Shown: positions 1 through 8,799, counted from the first letter of the stretch. The stretch: DNA of 64,000 nucleotides from Saprospiraceae bacterium (GCA_029251525.1 JAQXDE010000020.1:1-64000); one strand, 5' to 3'. Program-made: numbers and translations. Notes: generated by a model not told the origin, from the sequence alone.

Positions 1-203
1 TCCTTAGTTTGTAATTCAATTATAGAATCCTCTATTATTTGTTGAGTTTCTTGATTATTTAATTCAATTTTCTCTGCTTTCTTCCTTGCCTTATACGCAC
101 GTTTAGCACAATTGTCACCACAGTATTTTGTAACGGTAGTTTTAGCTATAAACTCATTTCCGCAATGCTGACAAATTTTGTTAATTCGGATACTACTCGC
201 CAT
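1..203 (-). CDS. Excisionase-like zinc-finger protein, N-terminal part (cut by window edge)
   Basis: The gene starts at the ATG complementary to 201-203 and stays open to the window edge, so only about 67 N-terminal residues are visible. They begin MASSIRINKICQHCGNEF and hold a CxxC pair (CQHC) and a second pair (CGDNC), followed by a basic and then acidic helix. This is the layout of a small treble-clef zinc ribbon. From memory, this N-terminus belongs to Bacteroidetes proteins that carry an excisionase-type helix-turn-helix further on and sit beside tyrosine recombinases on integrated elements. The helix-turn-helix and any integrase would lie outside the window, so the mobile-element role is inferred. 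Transcription runs away from mnmE. Three ATGTTTCA repeats precede it at an exact 10-bp period. Confidence 0.6.
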   Translation of the reverse strand, partial: MASSIRINKICQHCGNEFIAKTTVTKYCGDNCAKRAYKARKKAEKIELNNQETQQIIEDSIIELQTK

Positions 204-242
204 ATAATCTCTCGTTTTGATTTTTTTCAATAGTGATTTGTA

Positions 243-270
243 ATGTTTCAATATGTTTCATTATGTTTCA
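243..270. repeat. Three ATGTTTCA direct repeats, 10-bp period
   Basis: ATGTTTCA occurs at 243-250, 253-260 and 263-270, exactly one helical turn apart, 40 bp upstream of the start of the excisionase-like gene. Phased short repeats here suggest an operator or a recombination-directionality-factor array. The function is inferred. Confidence 0.5.
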
Positions 271-282
271 AAATTTCCCCTT

Positions 283-332
283 TTTGTACCTCGATTTCCT
301 CGATTTGAATAAAGGTACAAATAAGGTACAAA
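283..332. repeat. GGTACAAA repeats in direct and inverted orientation
   Basis: GGTACAAA lies at 314-321 and again at 325-332 (11 bp apart). Its reverse complement TTTGTACC is at 283-290. Together with the ATGTTTCA array this makes a compact repeat cluster between the excisionase-like gene and mnmE. It could be a binding region for integrase arms or for a regulator; no function can be shown from sequence alone. Confidence 0.4.
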
Positions 333-380
333 AAAATGGATAGAAACGACTTAATAAAAAACTAGAAAGAAGAGAGTTTA

Positions 381-427
381 AATAGAAAAAGCCTTGTAAA
401 TAATACATTTGCAAGGCTTTTTCTATT
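381..427 (-). terminator. Intrinsic terminator downstream of mnmE
   Basis: A 21-bp stem (381-401 with 407-427, one G-T wobble) and a 5-nt loop, with A/T-rich ends that give U-runs on both strands. It lies 26 bp past the mnmE stop and could also stop transcripts entering from the left. Confidence 0.8.
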
Positions 428-452
428 TTTTAATTTTCTCTTATTTTCCTAC

Positions 453-470
453 TTACTTTCCAATACAAAA
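453..470 (-). other. Candidate attachment site (SGI1-like attB) in the mnmE 3' end
   Basis: Read on the minus strand, the last 18 bases of mnmE are TTTTGTATTGGAAAGTAA. As I remember it, the 18-bp repeat flanking SGI1 in Salmonella trmE is TTCTGTATTGGTAAGTAA, which matches 16 of 18. The similarity partly reflects the conserved FCIGK C-terminus. An excisionase-like gene 250 bp away makes use as an integration site plausible. No second copy is visible in positions 1-452, so the other boundary would lie outside the window. Confidence 0.45.
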
Positions 471-1838
471 ATTAGCAAAAATATTTCCTAATAAATCATC
501 AGTTGATATTTCACCAGTAATAGAACCTAGGTGATAAATTGCTTGTCGAATATCCATTGCCACAAAATCAGAGGTAATTTTATCCTCCATACTTTGCAAT
601 ACATCTGTCAAACTTGTATGTGCTTTTTGCAAGGCATCAAAATGCCGAGCATTTGTTACAATAGTACTTTCTAGGTTTAACTGATTGGTGATTACTGTAT
701 TATGAATTTTATCTTTCAGGTGTTCTATATTCATTTTAGCGATAGCAGAAACTGGAACAAATTGGTCTTCTGTCAAAATCTCATTGGTATAGTGTGCTGC
801 TTTCGTGTAAGGATTCAAATCCATTTTATTGGCAATGGCGAGGAAGTGAATATTATTTTTAACTAATTTTTCCAAGTCAGCTTTTACTTCTTCTGGTTGT
901 GTTTTGATTACATCAAAAACATAAATCAACAAAGCAGATTGGTTAATTTTTTCAAAAGTTTTTTCCACGCCGACTGCTTCGATAGTATCTTGTGCTTCCC
1001 GAATTCCTGCGGTGTCGATCAGGCGAAATTCTACTCCTTTTATATTTAAAATTTCTTCGATAGTATCTCTGGTCGTTCCTGCAATTTCAGAAACGATGGC
1101 TCTTTCCTCATTTAACAAAGCATTAAGTAAAGTTGATTTTCCGGCATTTGGGCGACCTGCGATTACAGTGTTGATTCCATTTTTAATCACATTTCCTAAA
1201 CGGAAGGATTCGATCAAAGCATGAATTAACCTTTGTATTTTTTTGACTAAAATTTTCAATTCATCTCGATTCGCAAACTCCACATCTTCTTCCGAAAAAT
1301 CTAACTCTAATTCGATCAAACTCGCAAAGTTCAAAAGTTCTTGTCGTAGTTTTTTTATCTCTTCTGAAAAACCACCTCGCATTTGTTGCATCGCAATGGC
1401 ATGAGAACTTTCTGAACTTGATGCAATCAAATCTGCTACCGCTTCCGCTTGAGATAAATCCATTTGTCCATTTAAAAAAGCACGTAAGGTGAACTCACCA
1501 GGATTTGCCATCCTAGCCCCATTTTTTATAAAAACTTGAATTAATTTTTGGATAATATAATTAGAACCATGGCAACTAATTTCAGCAACATTTTCCTTTG
1601 TATAGGATTTTGGTGTTTTAAAAATAGAAACTAGCACTTCATCAACAATGTGACCTTCTTCTCTGATGGTTCCCAAATGAATGGTATGGGTAGCTTGATC
1701 AGCTAATGTTTTTCCGTGAAAAACTTTATCGACAATTTCAATCGCTTCTGTACCTGAGAGACGAATAACGCCAATGGCACCAACGCCTGCGGGAGTGGCT
1801 AATGCTACAATAGTATCGGTTAAATTGTGTTGGCTCAT
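453..1838 (-). CDS. mnmE: tRNA uridine-5-carboxymethylaminomethyl(34) synthesis GTPase MnmE
   Basis: MnmE works with MnmG to put the carboxymethylaminomethyl group on the wobble uridine of certain tRNAs, using methylene-THF, glycine and GTP. At 461 aa it has normal length. The N-terminal tetrahydrofolate-binding domain opens with TIVALATPAGVGAIGVIRLS. The GTPase domain shows G1 GRPNAGKS at about residues 228-235, TTRDT, DTAGIR and NKMD, and the protein ends in the catalytic-cysteine motif FCIGK. A good -7 box lies just upstream of the ATG. The gene is monocistronic, with its own terminator. Its 3' end may serve as an integration site. Confidence 0.97.
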   Translation of the reverse strand: MSQHNLTDTIVALATPAGVGAIGVIRLSGTEAIEIVDKVFHGKTLADQATHTIHLGTIREEGHIVDEVLVSIFKTPKSYTKENVAEISCHGSNYIIQKLIQVFIKNGARMANPGEFTLRAFLNGQMDLSQAEAVADLIASSSESSHAIAMQQMRGGFSEEIKKLRQELLNFASLIELELDFSEEDVEFANRDELKILVKKIQRLIHALIESFRLGNVIKNGINTVIAGRPNAGKSTLLNALLNEERAIVSEIAGTTRDTIEEILNIKGVEFRLIDTAGIREAQDTIEAVGVEKTFEKINQSALLIYVFDVIKTQPEEVKADLEKLVKNNIHFLAIANKMDLNPYTKAAHYTNEILTEDQFVPVSAIAKMNIEHLKDKIHNTVITNQLNLESTIVTNARHFDALQKAHTSLTDVLQSMEDKITSDFVAMDIRQAIYHLGSITGEISTDDLLGNIFANFCIGK

Positions 1839-1860
1839 TTATTGTTTTTTCAAAAAAAAG

Positions 1861-1868
1861 CAAAGGTA
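1861..1868 (-). promoter_or_regulatory. Probable -7 box of the mnmE promoter
   Basis: On the minus strand TACCTTTG matches the Bacteroidetes -7 consensus TAnnTTTG. It implies a start site about 16 nt before the mnmE ATG. I see no clear -33 TTTG at the usual spacing. Confidence 0.4.
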
Positions 1869-1999
1869 AGAAAACCTAAATTAGAATTATTGGACAAGGA
1901 AAATTCATTTAACAATTAAATATTTTGAATTAGGTTAGATCACGAATTCGGTTGGAGATATATCTGAAGGGAATTGAAGAAGTCATCACACGTTTCCAT

Positions 2000-2038
2000 A
2001 AAAAAAGTGTATCCCTCTAGGAGGAATACACTTTTTTT
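2000..2038 (-). terminator. Intrinsic terminator downstream of rpsT
   Basis: An 18-bp stem (2000-2017 with 2021-2038, one mismatch), a 3-nt loop and T/A runs on both sides. It lies 30 bp beyond the rpsT stop. Confidence 0.85.
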
Positions 2039-2067
2039 TACAAAAAAGATTTGCCTAAAGGCAAAGA

Positions 2068-2319
2068 CTATAAGCCATTAACAAATTTTGTTAATTTACC
2101 TTTAAGGTTAGAGGCTTTATTTTTGTGCCAAGTATTTTTCTTAGCTAATCTATCAATCATACTGATAACTTTAGGCAATAATTTTTCTGCCTCAACTTTA
2201 TCTTCCATTTCTCTTAAATTCTTAATATTCGTTCTAGCTGATTTTTTGTAGTAACGATTCTGAATACGCTTTTTAGCGTCTTGACGAATTCTTTTCTTTG
2301 CTGACTTGTGATGTGCCAT
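2068..2319 (-). CDS. rpsT: 30S ribosomal protein S20
   Basis: This 83-aa, very basic protein begins MAHHKSAKKRIRQDAKKRIQ, the hallmark N-terminus of S20, and contains NRYYKKSARTNIKNL. S20 binds the 5' domain of 16S rRNA early in small-subunit assembly. The length is normal for the family. On the minus strand TAAATTTG (plus-strand 2378-2385) is a fair -7 box about 60 bp upstream. The gene stands alone between mnmE and the divergent sucA and is closed by its own strong hairpin. Confidence 0.97.
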   Translation of the reverse strand: MAHHKSAKKRIRQDAKKRIQNRYYKKSARTNIKNLREMEDKVEAEKLLPKVISMIDRLAKKNTWHKNKASNLKGKLTKFVNGL

Positions 2320-2609
2320 TATGTATATATTTTCTAAAAAATTAAGATCTTATTATCCCATTTTCTCAAATGGAGTGCAAATTTATAGCTTTTATTCATA
2401 AAAGGAAACTTTTATCCACATTTTATTTTTAGTTTTTTTATTATTAAATCTTTATAAAAAAGCTTTAAAACGACGCCAAAATCAGTACTTATTTAAATAT
2501 TTTGAACGATATTTGCTGAAATTTTTTAGGATCACAATAAGATCATTTATAAAAATCAAAACACATTTACGATCCTACCGTAAATAAATAGAAAAATACC
2601 ATATTTAAA

Positions 2610-5414
2610 ATGAACGATTATTCCTACGTGTTTAACGCACATCCGAATTTTATTGAATCGATGTACAAAAAATTTCAAGAAGACCCCTCATCTATCGAAG
2701 ATGGTTGGAGATCTTTCTTTGAAGGTTTTGAGTTTGCTGCAAAATCAAATGGTAATAGCAATGGTTCCACAGCAACTGCTGGCTCTGCATCAATCAACGA
2801 AAAAGAATTTGGAGTACAATCCATTATTCATGGTTTTCGAAGTCGAGGTCATCTAAAGTCTACTACTAATCCTATTCGAACTCGTAAAGATCGAAGCCCC
2901 AATTTAGATTTGGCTGATTATAACCTAGCTGAAAGTGATTTGAATAAAACGTTTGTTGCGGGGGAGGAGATAGGACTTAGAAATGCAACTTTGGAACAAA
3001 TCATTGATAAATTAAAAGAAATTTATTGTGGTAATATTGGCTATGAATACACCTATATTGAGAATCGAGAGAAAAGAATGTGGTTGCGTGATAAAATTGA
3101 AAATCGAGAAACAAGTAATTTTGGGTTAAGTGTTGATAAAAAGAAACGGATTCTTCAAAAATTGAGCGATGCGGTTGGGTTTGAAAAGTTTCTACACACT
3201 AAATATGTAGGTCAAAAAAGGTTTTCGTTAGAAGGTGGTGAATCGACTATAGCGGCATTAGATGCAATTATTAATGCAGCTGCAAATGCTGAGGGGCAAT
3301 TTGGTAAAGGAACAAAAGAGAATCCTATTCATAATGTTGAAGAAGTAGTGATCGGAATGGCTCATCGTGGGCGATTGAATGTTTTGGCAAATATTATGGG
3401 AAAAACCTACGAACATATTTTTAATGAATTCGAGGGGACAGCAGTTCCTGATTTAAGTTTTGGGGATGGAGATGTAAAATATCATTTAGGCTATTCTTCT
3501 CAAGTTAAAACTCCATCAGGAAGGAAAGTGCATTTGAAATTAGCTCCAAATCCATCACACCTGGAATCAGTTAATACTGTGGTTGAAGGATTTGCAAGGG
3601 CCAAAGCAGATATTTTATATAAAAGTAATTACGATAAAATTCTTCCGATTTTGATTCATGGTGATGCTGCTATTGCAGGTCAAGGAATCGTTTATGAAAC
3701 GGTTCAAATGAGCCAATTGGATGGTTATTATACTGGGGGAACAATTCATTTTGTAATTAATAATCAAATTGGGTTTACAACTGATTTTGATGATGCTCGA
3801 TCTTCTACCTACAGTACAGGTGTGGCAAGTTTGGTTCAGGCTCCTGTTTTTCATGTAAATGGAGATGACCCTGAGGCAGTAATTTTTGCAGCAGAATTAG
3901 CCACTGAATATCGCCAGAAATTTAATAATGATGTTTTTATTGATATGGTTTGTTATCGTAAGCACGGGCATAATGAAGGTGATGATCCACAGTTTACCCA
4001 GCCTGAGATGTATATCAATTTCATCAAAAACCACAAAGATCCTAGGGGTATTTACTCTCAAATTTTAGCAGATAGAGGCGATATTGAAAAAGCGATAGCT
4101 GAAAAAATGGAAAAAAGTTTTTGGGCAGACCTCCAGAAACGGCTAGATAGTGTAAAGCAAAAATCATTGCCTTATGATTATCAACAACCTGAGTTGGCTT
4201 GGAAAAAATTAACAAGGACAACCAAGTTGAAGGATTTTCAAAAATCACCAGCAACTGGGATTGCGAAAAATAAAGTGAATAAAATCATCAAACACTTGAT
4301 GACTATTCCTGAAGATTTCAATCAATTGTCAAAAATTAATCGATTGATAAAAGGGAAACAGAAATTACTCGATGCAAATAAATTGGATTGGGCAATGGCT
4401 GAATTGATGGCTTACGGATCTATTTTATTAGAAAATAGAAATGTAAGAATGAGTGGACAAGATGTGAAGCGGGGAACATTCTCTCATCGACATGCCATTT
4501 TTAATGATACCAAAGTTTTTAAGGAGTATAACCGATTGGATGGAATGGCAAAAAAGCAAGGGAAATTTAGAATTTATAATTCTTTCCTTTCTGAGTTTGG
4601 AGTACTTGGCTTTGAATATGGATATTCATTAGCCACACCAGATGATTTAGTAATTTGGGAGGCACAGTTCGGAGACTTTTATAATGGCGCCCAAACAATT
4701 GTCGATCAATATATCTCGGCAGCAGAAAGTAAATGGCAACGAATGAGTGGTTTGGTTATGCTATTACCTCACGGTTACGAAGGTCAAGGTCCAGAGCACT
4801 CTAGTGCAAGATTAGAACGTTTTTTACAAATGTGTGCTGAAGCAAATATTACTGTTGCAAATATCTCCACACCAGCGAATATTTTCCATGCAATGCGTAG
4901 ACAATTGGCTCGACCATTCCGAAAGCCATTAATTATCATGTCGCCAAAATCTTTATTGCGTCATCCAGCAGCAGTTTCTGATTTATCAGAATTTGAAACT
5001 GGAAATGGTTTTCAAGAAGTCATTAATGATCCAGAGGTAAATACTAAAAATGCTAAAAAAGTAAAACGTGTTTTAATATGTACCGGAAAAATCTATTACG
5101 ATTTGATGGAGAAAAAAATGGCAGACAAACGAGAGGATGTTGCCATTGTTAGATTGGAACAATTATATCCATTACCAACGGATCAATTGGCTAAGATTAT
5201 TAAACAATATAAAAATGCTGAATTTAAATGGGTACAGGAGGAATCTGAAAATATGGGAGCATGGCGATATATTCAAACTAAATTTTTAGCTAAGTATAAA
5301 AATATTGAGTTGGATAATATTTCAAGAAGAGCAACAGCTTCTCCAGCAACAGGGTTCAAGAAGGTTCACGAGAAACAACAAGCTGATATTGTCACAAAGG
5401 CTTTTAAAAAATAG
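2610..5414 (+). CDS. sucA: 2-oxoglutarate dehydrogenase E1 component
   Basis: The E1 subunit decarboxylates 2-oxoglutarate with thiamine diphosphate and passes the succinyl group to lipoylated E2 in the TCA cycle. The 934-aa length is typical. The N-terminus has the E2-contact stretch FIESMYKKF, and the body shows EEVVIGMAHRGRLNVLAN, the diphosphate-binding HGDAAIAGQGIVYE and the KHGHNEGDDP motif. The C-terminal transketolase-like half has LPHGYEGQGPEHSSARLERF. sucB does not follow; a strong hairpin ends the transcript, so E1 is transcribed without E2 here. Confidence 0.97.
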   Translation: MNDYSYVFNAHPNFIESMYKKFQEDPSSIEDGWRSFFEGFEFAAKSNGNSNGSTATAGSASINEKEFGVQSIIHGFRSRGHLKSTTNPIRTRKDRSPNLDLADYNLAESDLNKTFVAGEEIGLRNATLEQIIDKLKEIYCGNIGYEYTYIENREKRMWLRDKIENRETSNFGLSVDKKKRILQKLSDAVGFEKFLHTKYVGQKRFSLEGGESTIAALDAIINAAANAEGQFGKGTKENPIHNVEEVVIGMAHRGRLNVLANIMGKTYEHIFNEFEGTAVPDLSFGDGDVKYHLGYSSQVKTPSGRKVHLKLAPNPSHLESVNTVVEGFARAKADILYKSNYDKILPILIHGDAAIAGQGIVYETVQMSQLDGYYTGGTIHFVINNQIGFTTDFDDARSSTYSTGVASLVQAPVFHVNGDDPEAVIFAAELATEYRQKFNNDVFIDMVCYRKHGHNEGDDPQFTQPEMYINFIKNHKDPRGIYSQILADRGDIEKAIAEKMEKSFWADLQKRLDSVKQKSLPYDYQQPELAWKKLTRTTKLKDFQKSPATGIAKNKVNKIIKHLMTIPEDFNQLSKINRLIKGKQKLLDANKLDWAMAELMAYGSILLENRNVRMSGQDVKRGTFSHRHAIFNDTKVFKEYNRLDGMAKKQGKFRIYNSFLSEFGVLGFEYGYSLATPDDLVIWEAQFGDFYNGAQTIVDQYISAAESKWQRMSGLVMLLPHGYEGQGPEHSSARLERFLQMCAEANITVANISTPANIFHAMRRQLARPFRKPLIIMSPKSLLRHPAAVSDLSEFETGNGFQEVINDPEVNTKNAKKVKRVLICTGKIYYDLMEKKMADKREDVAIVRLEQLYPLPTDQLAKIIKQYKNAEFKWVQEESENMGAWRYIQTKFLAKYKNIELDNISRRATASPATGFKKVHEKQQADIVTKAFKK

Positions 5415-5437
5415 TATCAAATAGTATTCTTTCAATC

Positions 5438-5480
5438 AAAGAAAACCCCTAGAAGATTCTATCTCCTAGGGGTTTTCTTT
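5438..5480. terminator. Bidirectional terminator between sucA and the cytochrome gene
   Basis: A perfect 15-bp stem (5438-5452 with 5466-5480) with a 13-nt loop. The A-run on the left and T-run on the right suit the two convergent genes on either side. Confidence 0.9.
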
Positions 5481-5495
5481 TTACTTTTTGTTGAA

Positions 5496-6521
5496 TCATT
5501 TTGCTCGTTGTTCAATATAACTTCTTAAATCTTCCATCATTTGATCACTCATTTTTTCTTGAGTATACTGTGGCATGTATGCTTTCTTACCATTCATTGG
5601 AGGAGTCCCGTATCGAGCAACTTGATAAATCGAATAGCGGGTATACTTTGAAATATGCTTATTCAAATGTTGAAAAGTTAACTTCTCATCATCTAGGTCG
5701 AAATAGGAGTACCGTTTATCTTTGTGACAATGTTGACAACTTAATTCATAGATCAATTTTCCATTTGCAGGGTTACCTTTTAAATTGTACCCAGCTTTTC
5801 GATCATCTGGTGGAGTAATAAATGTAGCTGGAGAACCTTGCAGGTAATATGATTTTATGAGTTTGATGGCAGCCTTTTTATCCCCATTTTTGTTAAGAGC
5901 AGCATTAACTGTTTTATAATCAGCTTCCGATAAATTGAGATCTTCCATTTTCAATTCCATTGTCCATAGCCAGGCTAGAACAGATTCTACTTCCCAGTTT
6001 TTTAGTTTCCGACCTTGTGCACATTCGACCGCACAAAGTTGAATAGCTTCTCGAATATTATTCCTAGCAGGTTCGACTAGTTTACCATATTTTTTATCAT
6101 AATCACCATTATAGAATGAGGTCCGATTAACAATTCCATAAAGTGAAGTTCCCTGCAAAAATGGAATCCCTTTTTCTTTAGCATAATTCAATCTTGCTTG
6201 AGGATCAGAAACCCGAAGGTCTGGATCTTCTTTAACCGTATTATGACAAGAAGTACAAACGAAATGCTTGCTTTGTTTTTTAGTACTGCCTCCCTTTGGT
6301 TTTTTTGCAATCCCATAAAGAGCTAAGTCTTTACCAATCTCAGCAGAGGCTCCTTTGAACATCTTGGCTTGATGCAGTATTGGAGCATCGCCTAATTTTT
6401 TTAGAATATCAGATACTGGATCTTCTTTTTTTATTTCATTGAGTGATTTTTCTGACGGTAAAAAACTAGTTAAGATAGTAGTAGCTACAATCAAAGTGGA
6501 TATTAAAAATAATTTTTTCAT
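5496..6521 (-). CDS. Exported di-heme c-type cytochrome
   Basis: A signal peptide (MKKLFLISTLIVATTILTSF) is followed by two heme c sites, CTSCH at residues 89-93 and CQHCH at 262-266. Between them lies a stretch with FLQGTSLYGIVNRTSFYNGDY and a cysteine pair (C163, C167). That middle region vaguely recalls SoxA-like cytochromes, but I would not assign a Sox role. The C-terminus AYMPQYTQEKMSDQMMEDL is a standard cytochrome c end with an axial-Met candidate. The gene is last of three same-strand genes behind a heme-like lipoprotein and a DUF5777 beta-barrel, suggesting a periplasmic electron-transfer module. The substrate is unknown. Confidence 0.85.
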   Translation of the reverse strand: MKKLFLISTLIVATTILTSFLPSEKSLNEIKKEDPVSDILKKLGDAPILHQAKMFKGASAEIGKDLALYGIAKKPKGGSTKKQSKHFVCTSCHNTVKEDPDLRVSDPQARLNYAKEKGIPFLQGTSLYGIVNRTSFYNGDYDKKYGKLVEPARNNIREAIQLCAVECAQGRKLKNWEVESVLAWLWTMELKMEDLNLSEADYKTVNAALNKNGDKKAAIKLIKSYYLQGSPATFITPPDDRKAGYNLKGNPANGKLIYELSCQHCHKDKRYSYFDLDDEKLTFQHLNKHISKYTRYSIYQVARYGTPPMNGKKAYMPQYTQEKMSDQMMEDLRSYIEQRAK

Positions 6522-6569
6522 AAAATATTCTTTTCATTTTTTCATAAAATTTCGAATGAAAGTTAGAGA

Positions 6570-7418
6570 CTAGAGATTAAAAATTCTAGAAATTGTAAAC
6601 CCTAATCGAAATTCATTATTACCCCAATTGCTTGTCGTGTAAGGGATATAATCATTTTCAATAATCCCCGTTGCATTAGTGAAGTTAACTTGGAAAACAT
6701 GACCACCCGTATCAATCTCTAGACCAATACCCATAGGAGCATAAAATCCTTCCGGTCGATCTGTTAATAAGAAGGTAGCATCCGCAATAATTCCAAAAAT
6801 TTTATTGATTTGAATTCGAGTTGCAGCACCTACTGAAAAAATTCCATTCTCATCATCAAAATCTACTTTGTTCCGATGGGTGTAGCCTGGCATCACTTGC
6901 AAAGTGAACCGTTGAGAAAATTTTCGAGCAATCAAAACTTGAGCCGTATATGAAACTCTATGAGCAAATTTGTCAAAATTGGTTAACACATCTCCCTCTG
7001 CACTTGTCATGGTAGAGATGGTCGAAACTCCCATCAAAGTCAAAGATAAAGGCATTGAATTGTCCGTTTTTTGATGGAGGATTCTATATTTGATAGAAGG
7101 GCTAACTAAAGCGCTTAATTCACCTGCTCCTTTAGTTCGGCTTACTCCGACGGTCAGCTCGTTAGAAACGCCATATTCAAATCCAAATAATACATCAGCC
7201 GCACTTTCCAAACCATACAAGGTTTGCCATCCTCCTTTAAGGTTTCCAAAACGATGACCGATGCGAAAATCTAATTTTCGGTTAGGTACTGTTTCTACTG
7301 AGTGAGAGTTGATGATTCGAGTATCTTTAAAAGTTTGAAAAACAAGATCTTGTGCATTTATCTGGAAAAAAGAGGAAATAAGAAATACGCATAAAATAAC
7401 CTGTAATTGATTTTTCAT
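6570..7418 (-). CDS. DUF5777 family outer-membrane beta-barrel protein
   Basis: This 282-aa protein has a cleavable signal peptide ending near INAQ and then alternating amphipathic strands rich in Gly and aromatic residues, as in an outer-membrane barrel. Recognisable stretches are LDFRIGHRFGNLKGGWQTLY and the C-terminal NNEFRLGFTISRIFNL, which ends on a hydrophobic strand. I recognise the DUF5777 family, which in Bacteroidetes often sits next to cytochrome c and YceI-like genes. The gap to the di-heme cytochrome downstream is only 48 bp, consistent with one transcript. The function is unknown; an anchoring or pore partner for the exported redox proteins is an inference. Confidence 0.75.
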   Translation of the reverse strand: MKNQLQVILCVFLISSFFQINAQDLVFQTFKDTRIINSHSVETVPNRKLDFRIGHRFGNLKGGWQTLYGLESAADVLFGFEYGVSNELTVGVSRTKGAGELSALVSPSIKYRILHQKTDNSMPLSLTLMGVSTISTMTSAEGDVLTNFDKFAHRVSYTAQVLIARKFSQRFTLQVMPGYTHRNKVDFDDENGIFSVGAATRIQINKIFGIIADATFLLTDRPEGFYAPMGIGLEIDTGGHVFQVNFTNATGIIENDYIPYTTSNWGNNEFRLGFTISRIFNL

Positions 7419-7510
7419 TGATGGAATATTATTTTGGTAATTGTAGAAGTTTTATAAAGAGGTTGGACGTTTAACGTAAGACGCTGCCATGTCGCATTTA
7501 TTTTATTAAA

Positions 7511-7888
7511 CTAATTTTCAGGGTAATTTTTAGTAACCCAACATTCAACTAATTCGAACTCAGTTACCGAAAGTGAAAATCCTTGAGGCGGCATTTCCAT
7601 TTTATTGATCACCTCTTTTTTAAATTTTGAATCATTTAAATAAGGAACTAGTCCATCAAATGATGTATAGTTTCCCCAAGCAAACCCTTGAACATGGCAA
7701 CCTGTAAATGCACACGATGCATCTATAATTGGTTTGATTTGAAGATCATAAGTAACTTGAAGTGTATCACAGAATGGATCAGATATGATTGGATCTTGAA
7801 CTTTATCATTAGTACAAGATGATTGGCTCATCTGAATTAAAAATAAACTGCTTAAAATTAATGTAGAAAGAAGATTGACTTTTTTCAT
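7511..7888 (-). CDS. Small lipoprotein with a CX4CH heme-like motif
   Basis: A 125-aa protein with a lipoprotein-type leader (cysteine in SQSSCTN) and a C-terminal cytochrome-like domain. Instead of CxxCH it has CAFTGCH, a CX4CH spacing. It also has the motif INKMEMPPQGFSLS, where the Met would be the usual axial ligand region, and a final LVECWV segment. Bacteroidetes have many such short 'CxxxGCH' lipoproteins, and some are annotated as cytochrome c. Whether heme is attached with this spacing is unproven. It is the first gene of a three-gene set with the DUF5777 barrel and the di-heme cytochrome. Confidence 0.7.
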   Translation of the reverse strand: MKKVNLLSTLILSSLFLIQMSQSSCTNDKVQDPIISDPFCDTLQVTYDLQIKPIIDASCAFTGCHVQGFAWGNYTSFDGLVPYLNDSKFKKEVINKMEMPPQGFSLSVTEFELVECWVTKNYPEN

Positions 7889-8220
7889 AGGGTTATCTTA
7901 TTTTTTAACAAATAGTAAAAGAAATGTAAAAGTAAAAATCTAATTAGATATATGACTCAAAATATTCACTGATTTTCAAACACCTTATTTATATACATTG
8001 GAATTTGAAAAAAGGATGCGTGAAGATTAAAAGAATACTATTTTTACAACCAAAAGGAGTTTGAAATTGTTTTGGAAATTACTTGAACGATTTTCATAAT
8101 TAGATTATCACAATAAATCGTAAAAAAGCACTATTTTTGTTTATCAATTTAAAAATCAAAAAAATAATATCAAGGACGAATTATCTTAGTAAAAAATTTT
8201 AACCAATAAAATAGAATAAT
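7889..8220. other. Divergent intergenic region, no gene
   Basis: This AT-rich stretch lies between the divergent cytochrome operon and the bacilliredoxin gene. TATTTTTG at 8132-8139 fits the Bacteroidetes -7 consensus for the rightward gene, without a clear -33 box. I see no hairpin and no reading frame worth calling. Confidence 0.5.
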
Positions 8221-8634
8221 ATGTATCCACCAGATTTAGTAGCTCCAATGCACAAAGATTTGACTGACCACGGTTTTCAAGGTTTACAGACGGTTGAAGC
8301 TGTTGATGAATTTATGAAAAATATGGAAGGTACCGCATTAGTCGTAGTCAATTCAGTTTGCGGATGTGCTGCAGCTATGGCTCGCCCAGGTGCGAAGTTA
8401 GCTATGGAAAGTGACAAGAAACCTACTCAATCAGCTACAGTTTTTGCTGGAGTAGATAGGGAGGCAACGGAGAAAATAAGAGAATATTTATTACCATATC
8501 CTCCTTCTTCTCCTGCAATTGCATTATTTCAAGATGGAAAAGTAGTTCATATGCTAGAGCGTCATCATATCGAAGGACGGCCTGCTGAAATGATTGCTGC
8601 TAATTTGAAAATGGCTTTCGATAAATATTGCTAG
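8221..8634 (+). CDS. BrxA/BrxB family bacilliredoxin
   Basis: This 137-aa thioredoxin-fold protein carries the CGC active site (C47-G-C49) in VVVNSVCGCAAAMARPG, the hallmark of the DUF1094/YphP bacilliredoxins. In Firmicutes these remove bacillithiol from oxidised proteins. Several Bacteroidetes are known or proposed to make bacillithiol, so the same role is plausible here. The C-terminal half (SPAIALFQDGKVVHMLERHH) is family-typical. It is a single-gene unit closed by its own hairpin. Confidence 0.93.
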   Translation: MYPPDLVAPMHKDLTDHGFQGLQTVEAVDEFMKNMEGTALVVVNSVCGCAAAMARPGAKLAMESDKKPTQSATVFAGVDREATEKIREYLLPYPPSSPAIALFQDGKVVHMLERHHIEGRPAEMIAANLKMAFDKYC

Positions 8635-8677
8635 TCAATCAATTATAGTTGTCATAAATTGTTCACCATACAATAAG

Positions 8678-8710
8678 AAAGTCCAAGAGTATTAATTTCT
8701 CTTGGACTTT
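8678..8710 (+). terminator. Terminator after the bacilliredoxin gene
   Basis: A perfect 12-bp stem (8678-8689 with 8699-8710), a 9-nt loop and a following T-run. Confidence 0.9.
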
Positions 8711-8799
8711 TTTTATTTTTAATATTGGCAATAATCTGAGGGGTCAATTTTTATTAATGAGTGATCTATCAGCTAGCCGTTGAAGAGGAAATAACTAAA

